Shown: positions 61,101 through 64,000 of the stretch, one piece after another
Layout: each line of letters begins with the position of its first letter
Position numbering within the stretch: position 1 is the first letter of the stretch
Assembly (NCBI GenBank): GCA_020634885.1
Contig: JACKAW010000003.1
Coordinates: 186,001 to 250,000, forward strand
DNA from: Anaerolineales bacterium
Lineage (GTDB): Bacteria; Chloroflexota; Anaerolineae; Anaerolineales; Villigracilaceae
Direction: 5' to 3'
DNA length: 64,000 nt
Notes under the pieces: model-generated
What the model was told of the DNA's origin: nothing
Seen by the model: the letters and a program-made list of their open reading frames with translations, nothing else
Databases searched by the model: none
Program-made: the position numbers and the translations under genes

Positions 61101-61332
61101 TAGAAGCACGGCTTTCTTCGGGCAAAAAGTCGAGCCATTGTTTTCCTTCTGCCTGTCCTGCGATACCGAAAATACCCTTATATTTTTGATTGGCATGTGT
61201 CAGGGTTGTATCTGGCAGCCAGCGGCACAAACTGACATCCAGCGACTCGATCACTTTTTCAAGTTCGGCTGCTTTCTTCTTTACTTCATCCAATTCAGAT
61301 TGCAGTTCAGCTTTTGTTTTTGATCTGGGCAT
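55198..61332 (-). CDS. Giant hybrid histidine kinase with about ten PAS and two GAF domains
   Basis: 2044 residues, no TM helices seen. Order, approximately: coiled coil (1-45), PAS (45-135), PAS (148-265), GAF (275-440), PAS (450-560), GAF (575-735), seven more PAS (745-1645), HisKA with MSHELRTPLNGILGMAEIL (1670-1740), HATPase with NLLSNAVKF and GTGLGLAL (1780-1895), receiver with LMDIQMPVMDGLEA (1920-2040). The phosphoacceptor His and receiver Asp are present. It should integrate many cytoplasmic signals. Its receiver DNA is nearly identical to that of the next kinase. Confidence 0.92.
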   Translation of the reverse strand: MPRSKTKAELQSELDEVKKKAAELEKVIESLDVSLCRWLPDTTLTHANQKYKGIFGIAGQAEGKQWLDFLPEESRASTAAFYDEVKKNPHVVTYEHPVTIEDGSIRHYQWFDTPLLDANGTVTEFQSIGIDITERKLSENELIAKEKKLKSLIDSQSHFVIRVNMAGKYSYWNSRFEKEFGWMFEPQGIQNSDVMTAVCEYHHQRVRKVVEQCVAQPGAVFSVEVDKPARDGGVRTTLWEFVCLTDDQNQPVEVQCMGIELTERKQSERLIAAQRDLARLAALGKPEEEIWAACFQAAAAVSELDCGGLYLFNKNTRAFELVYHTGLGEEFVTTVVSFAEDTPTAQLVLNGHNTYLNETDLKARSYNDAEGLRAAAIIPIHHRGQVLGCLNISSHVRVVVSEQARHALETIVAEIGNLLMYQQTEAELTTSNIQLRQTLVAARMGAWRYDVLDKRMHWSLEAAQLLGAEDQEEDAEKMLQYFYPDDREEILKVIRTALTEKGNWSFEYRILNAAGSVMWVTSFGKVECDKDGKPIAISGLMQDITERKLAELNLRESEKRLRAMLEVSQAMSSFQEMDAVLQTIVESATNVLQLESSAIYTLEGDKLYLEATVPSLPVELPDELRYADLMDHPHIKSAVSSKTAIVLQDAEAAELTNAENIIVKSRGLRSILYIPIVISEMVIGVLIVASVHALRAFSREEVALLSGFSGQVAQTMQNIRLYRAQREYILELEKQINERKQAEEDLRESESKYRDLINGMNDTVWVIDADTRFLDVNEAAVNSLGYSREELLSMKISDMDPSLKPETIQQLVDRMRLEKRQIFETHHRKKDGSEIPVEISSSLISYQGRTVVMSIARDITERKQAEEALNKSQALLKEAQRIGRIGYMEWSGRDQTLLCSDEMYDIFEVPRGTPISQDLISEKMLPGERERLQQLDLLAMQQRADLDYEYNIRADNGDIRWLRQVGKMSYDENGVPIRMMAVVQDITDRKRTESILRENEERLRTVADFTYDMEFWVNEDRTLQYMSPSCKRITGYDRDQFLNDPSLLQFIVHPDDRQVFEQHSAVKFSLPDSSSLEFRIITAEGAVRWISHTCQPVTAENGEFHGRRVNHRDVTERRRVLEELRASEEKYRGLVKSLTNAISVIDINGNFLYTNDTAASDFDSTPQQVIGRNMRDLFPEPFASSQMSYVQRVCEIDQEVVYEAQSMVKKGLRWFRVSFQPLHDDNGMVNQVLVSATDIHDLKVAQQELQELNRTLEEKVTQRTAEVQDLYENAPTGYHSINAEGKFVMVNQTELNWLGYTREEMIGHPIVEFISEKTRTAFYENFPLFEKLGWVKDVEFELVRKDGSLLPVLLSATAQYDATGRFLMSRSTIFDITERKQADNELKRNVNFTNALLNAIPTPVFYKDKEGRYLGCNSTFSEFMGKTEEEIKGKFPHELWEISQADMYRRKDMELMQGKERQVYEATVMDKNGAVRPVIFVKDIFYDESSNVAGLVGAFIDITERKQIELALRESEATYRALFENSNDGIFLMGATGEELRANQRALDMLGYTLEEYLSLGHINQNPFTKEAEQRKDSDDKLGALLRGEHVPLYERIFTAKDGRKVPVEINLSPVRDANGKIIMVQSVVRGIAERKAAEEALRLSRDQLRTANTALQKASQAKNEFLANMSHELRTPLNGILGMAEILLEEIRGSLNERQRKMVEVIETSGQHLLSLINDILDLSKIEAGKLELNLEEIYVADICQTSLSFIKEPAMKKDIRVALELDPQVATIHADMRRMKQILINLLSNAVKFTLPKGDITLRVENDAERELTHFSVVDTGIGISDEDMKKLFTPFTQVDSSLTREYEGTGLGLALVMELAELHGGSVKVESTVGHGSTFMVTIPWNTDPEYRSMFIGDSDMQQQSHNQNREENSSDPKFTVLLAEDMETNIMVMGDYLEDKGYKVIKAANGREAIERADLTPPDLILMDIQMPVMDGLEAIRRLRTDPRFTSVPIVALTALAMTGDRERCLEAGATEYISKPVKLKQLAEMIQILLASHTQ

Positions 61333-61494
61333 TACAACCTCTGGGCATCAAGTTTTATCCTGCATACATTATCATTTACAGGTCTACTCTTGAAAATTAG
61401 GGGATTCCCTACCTTTATAAGTCTATTATGGTTCATTCAAAACGCCTCATATTTTAGCGAGCGTAGGGTACTCCTCTTTTTACTATACGCATTC
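61333..61494. promoter_or_regulatory. Intergenic region between the two hybrid kinases
   Basis: 162 bp, AT-rich, with inverted GGGATTCCC-type and GTAGGG segments but no convincing terminator or promoter boxes. It presumably holds the start signals of the 2044-residue kinase. Confidence 0.3.
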
Positions 61495-64000
61495 CTACGA
61501 CAACTTTTTAATAAGTTCTTCGAGCTGCTTCAGGTTCACAGGTTTGCTGACGTATTCCGTAGCTCCGGCTTCGAGGCAGCGTTCCCGGTCGCCGGTCATG
61601 GCTAGGGCGGTCAGCGCCACTATGGGCACGGAGGTGAAGCGCGGGTCTATTCGCAGACGGCGGGTGGCTTCCAATCCATCCATGACGGGCATTTGAATAT
61701 CCATCAAAATCAGGTCTGGCAGGGTTTCAATTGCTTTCTCTATGGCTTCACGCCCGTTTCGGGCATAAATCATTTCGTATCCATGAAAATTGAGGAAATC
61801 TCCAAGGATTATGATGTTGGATTCTGCATCTTCTGCCAGTAGAATTTTTTTTGCTGCGAGTGGTTTTGATTGTTCAAGCTCGGGCTTCGCAGTCACACCA
61901 TCTTTTTCCTGAATGGTTTCAAGGCAGTTTTCATATTTACATGGAATGGATACGGTAAATGTGCTCCCCGCCCCAACCGTGCTTTGTACATGGATTATGC
62001 CGTTATGTAATTCTGTCAGTTCCTTTACCAATGACAAACCCAGCCCTGTGCCTTCGTATTGACGCGCCAGACGGCTATCCAATTGGGTAAAGGGTGTAAA
62101 TAGTTTTGGAATATCATTTTCAGAGATTCCAATACCCGTATCATTTACCGAAAAGTTGATGAATTTCTTTTCAGCACCCATGAAAACCCTGAGCGTGACA
62201 CTGCCATGTTCCGGGGTGAATTTCACTGCATTGCTCAACAGATTTACAAGGATTTGTTTGAGCCGCCGCTGGTCGGCGAAGATAAATGGAAGTTCCAATT
62301 CTTTTTTATAGCCCAGGTGTATATTTTTCCTGGCGGCAAGCTGTTTTACAAAAGCCAGGCTGGTGTAGCACATCTCGTCGATATCCGTTTGCTCAGGGTA
62401 GATCTCCAGCATTCCGGCTTCGATCTTGGAAAGGTCGAGCAGGTCATTAATCAAACCAAGTAAATGATTTCCGCTGCTTTCTATATTGGCGGTGTATTTG
62501 CGCTGGCGTTCATTTAGCTCTCCGAAATCTCCACTGAGCATCATTTCTGAAAAGCCAAGAATGCTGTTAAGCGGGGTGCGTAGTTCATGGCTCATATTTG
62601 CCAGAAACTCGTCTTTGATCCGCAGGGCGTGTTCTAATTTTTCGTTGGCTTTTTTCAGTGCAGTTTCAACCTGTTTCCGTTCGGTGATATCTGTCAGCGT
62701 GCTGCGGCTTGAGGTGAACTGCCCCGCCTGGTCATAAACGGCGAATGAGTTGAACAAGACCGGGAATTTTGTTCCATCTTTACGCCTGACCTCAAATTCG
62801 ATTCCGTTAAGGCGTCCTTCCTTTTTTAATATAGGGAAGTTCTCTTCGTAAATCTTTGCACTTGCTGAAAACAGAATGGATGTAACGGGCTTGCCAAGCA
62901 GTTCTTCACGCGTGTACCCCAGCCAGTTCAATTCGGTCTGGTTGATGGCAATAAATTTACCCTCGTTGTCCACAGAATGATACCCAACCGGGGCATTATT
63001 ATATAGATCCTGCACTTGAGATGTTCGTTCTTTTACGCGCTCTTCCAGCTTTTCGTTCAAATATTCCAGTTCCTGCTGGGCAGATTTGATGGCGTCAATA
63101 TCCATAATGTTTAGGAGCGCGTAGACTACGCTGCCTGCCTCATCATGGATCGGTTGAATAGATACGCGATACCAGCGTAATTTACCCTGCACGTAGGTTT
63201 GGTTCTCAATTACCAGAGCTTTATCGTCTTGAATCACTTTTTGAATGGCGCGTAAATGGCGTTCGGCATATTCCTGTGGGAAAACATCAAATAATGTTTT
63301 ACCAACCAATTCAGATGCTATCCCTCCAAGGCTATCTGCTGCCATATCGTTCATAAAAAGGAATACACCATTCGCATCTACCGTGCTAACCACACTCGCA
63401 AGGCTTTCCATCAAGCCGCGATATTGTTCTTCGCTGGCACGCAGCGATTGTTGCGCGGTTAAAGACATGGCAAAGTTGCCAACCTCTAATGCAAGGGTTT
63501 CCACAATATTGCGTGTGTATTCTGTTATTTCGAATGGGGTGTGCGCCGCAAGGTTCATGCAGCCAATCACCTTTTTTTGATAAAGCAGGGGGATGACACC
63601 AAGCCCTTGCAGCCCTTCGGATTGATACATGGGTGATTGGAAAGCAGGATTTTCCGCCTCAAGGTAGGTTGAAACGCCGCGTAAAATCAACTGCACGCTG
63701 GGAGCATCTACAGGATAACTTGAGGTGGCTTGAACAAATGCCTCAGCCAACCCTTGATGGTAGGTCAATTCAAGCAGAGTTTGATTTTCTTTGAACAGAT
63801 ATATGCCGCCGCTGTCAAAACCGGTAGCCCTCAACACGATCTCGAGGCAGGCTTTAAAACCGGCGGACATGGTCGAGGCGTGTCCAAGCGCGTATGCCAA
63901 ATCTCGCTGGGAAATGATGAACGCCTCATTCAATTTGCGTTCGGTAATATCACGTGCAATGCTCATGATAACCATTCGGTCTTGGTAAGTGATCAAACTG
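61495..64000 (-). CDS. Hybrid histidine kinase, 5' end outside the window
   Basis: At least 835 residues; the N-terminus lies beyond 64000. Visible, approximately: end of a PAS domain (RDITERK), GAF (30-180), PAS (190-310), coiled coil, PAS (345-450), HisKA with MSHELRTPLNSILGFSEMM (465-530), HATPase with NLLSNAVKF and GTGLGLSL (575-690), receiver with LMDIQMPVMDGLEATRRLR (715-833). The arrangement matches the C-terminal third of the neighbouring giant kinase, so the two arose by duplication. Stop is TAA-type at 61495. Confidence 0.9.
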   Translation of the reverse strand, partial: SLITYQDRMVIMSIARDITERKLNEAFIISQRDLAYALGHASTMSAGFKACLEIVLRATGFDSGGIYLFKENQTLLELTYHQGLAEAFVQATSSYPVDAPSVQLILRGVSTYLEAENPAFQSPMYQSEGLQGLGVIPLLYQKKVIGCMNLAAHTPFEITEYTRNIVETLALEVGNFAMSLTAQQSLRASEEQYRGLMESLASVVSTVDANGVFLFMNDMAADSLGGIASELVGKTLFDVFPQEYAERHLRAIQKVIQDDKALVIENQTYVQGKLRWYRVSIQPIHDEAGSVVYALLNIMDIDAIKSAQQELEYLNEKLEERVKERTSQVQDLYNNAPVGYHSVDNEGKFIAINQTELNWLGYTREELLGKPVTSILFSASAKIYEENFPILKKEGRLNGIEFEVRRKDGTKFPVLFNSFAVYDQAGQFTSSRSTLTDITERKQVETALKKANEKLEHALRIKDEFLANMSHELRTPLNSILGFSEMMLSGDFGELNERQRKYTANIESSGNHLLGLINDLLDLSKIEAGMLEIYPEQTDIDEMCYTSLAFVKQLAARKNIHLGYKKELELPFIFADQRRLKQILVNLLSNAVKFTPEHGSVTLRVFMGAEKKFINFSVNDTGIGISENDIPKLFTPFTQLDSRLARQYEGTGLGLSLVKELTELHNGIIHVQSTVGAGSTFTVSIPCKYENCLETIQEKDGVTAKPELEQSKPLAAKKILLAEDAESNIIILGDFLNFHGYEMIYARNGREAIEKAIETLPDLILMDIQMPVMDGLEATRRLRIDPRFTSVPIVALTALAMTGDRERCLEAGATEYVSKPVNLKQLEELIKKLS

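Overview
The window reads as a chromosomal segment of a bacterium of the phylum Chloroflexota, most likely class Anaerolineae. This is inference from gene content: an archaeal-type HMG-CoA synthase and thiolase with a class II HMG-CoA reductase, a RecG with a long added N-terminus, a RodZ-like protein, a four-Cys bL28, an FakA/Asp23 pair, very large multi-PAS/GAF signalling proteins, and dispersed GC-rich palindromic repeats of a kind often seen in such genomes. No rRNA or tRNA gene, phage, IS element or CRISPR array was recognised.

Layout. 1-10.9 kb: M24 peptidase, SDR, Lon and FolC on the minus strand; then on the plus strand a small membrane protein, a DUF503 protein, an SDR, a small zinc-ribbon-like protein, MurJ, a TPR-like membrane protein and a CopD-like protein. 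10.9-14.5 kb: RimO, RodZ-like protein and bL9 (minus). 14.6-25.5 kb: a c-di-GMP region with a GGDEF protein and a 1691-residue HD-GYP protein converging on lysA, then a CtaB/UbiA-like prenyltransferase and a membrane partner. 25.5-29.3 kb: coiled-coil protein, CoaD and RecG (minus). 29.4-36 kb: CPBP protease, a DegV (FakB-like) operon, a PadR/membrane-protein operon with a clear promoter and operator, FakA with Asp23, and rpmB. 36-41.6 kb: Ser/Thr kinase, SWIM protein with an attenuator-like leader, dnaA, and a DosS/DevS-like heme sensor kinase. 41.6-49.3 kb (plus strand): HMG-CoA reductase, M20 hydrolase, a MerB-like organomercurial-lyase gene read through an in-frame TGA, EamA transporter, HAD phosphatase, HMG-CoA synthase, an unknown coiled-coil protein and a thiolase-like protein. 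49.3-55.1 kb (minus): heparinase-like protein, polyprenyl-phosphate glycosylphosphotransferase, GNAT, BadF/BcrA-type sugar kinase and GH4 glycosidase. 55.2-64 kb: two very large hybrid histidine kinases, the second cut by the window end.

The most notable item is the MerB-like gene at 44131-44811. Its reading frame holds a TGA exactly where MerB has its catalytic Cys159. The protein resumes in the same frame with family-like sequence, and a hairpin with a GGTC apical loop begins about 20 nt after the TGA, as expected of a bacterial SECIS. I read it as a candidate selenocysteine-containing organomercurial-lyase homologue; a nonsense mutation is the alternative.

Other points of interest are a 12-codon leader peptide whose stop codon overlaps a terminator hairpin ahead of the SWIM gene, palindromic repeats inserted in frame into coding sequence or supplying stop codons, a thiolase lacking its nucleophilic Cys and a second catalytic residue, a RodZ-like protein with two HTH domains, and near-identical receiver-domain DNA shared by the two hybrid kinases.
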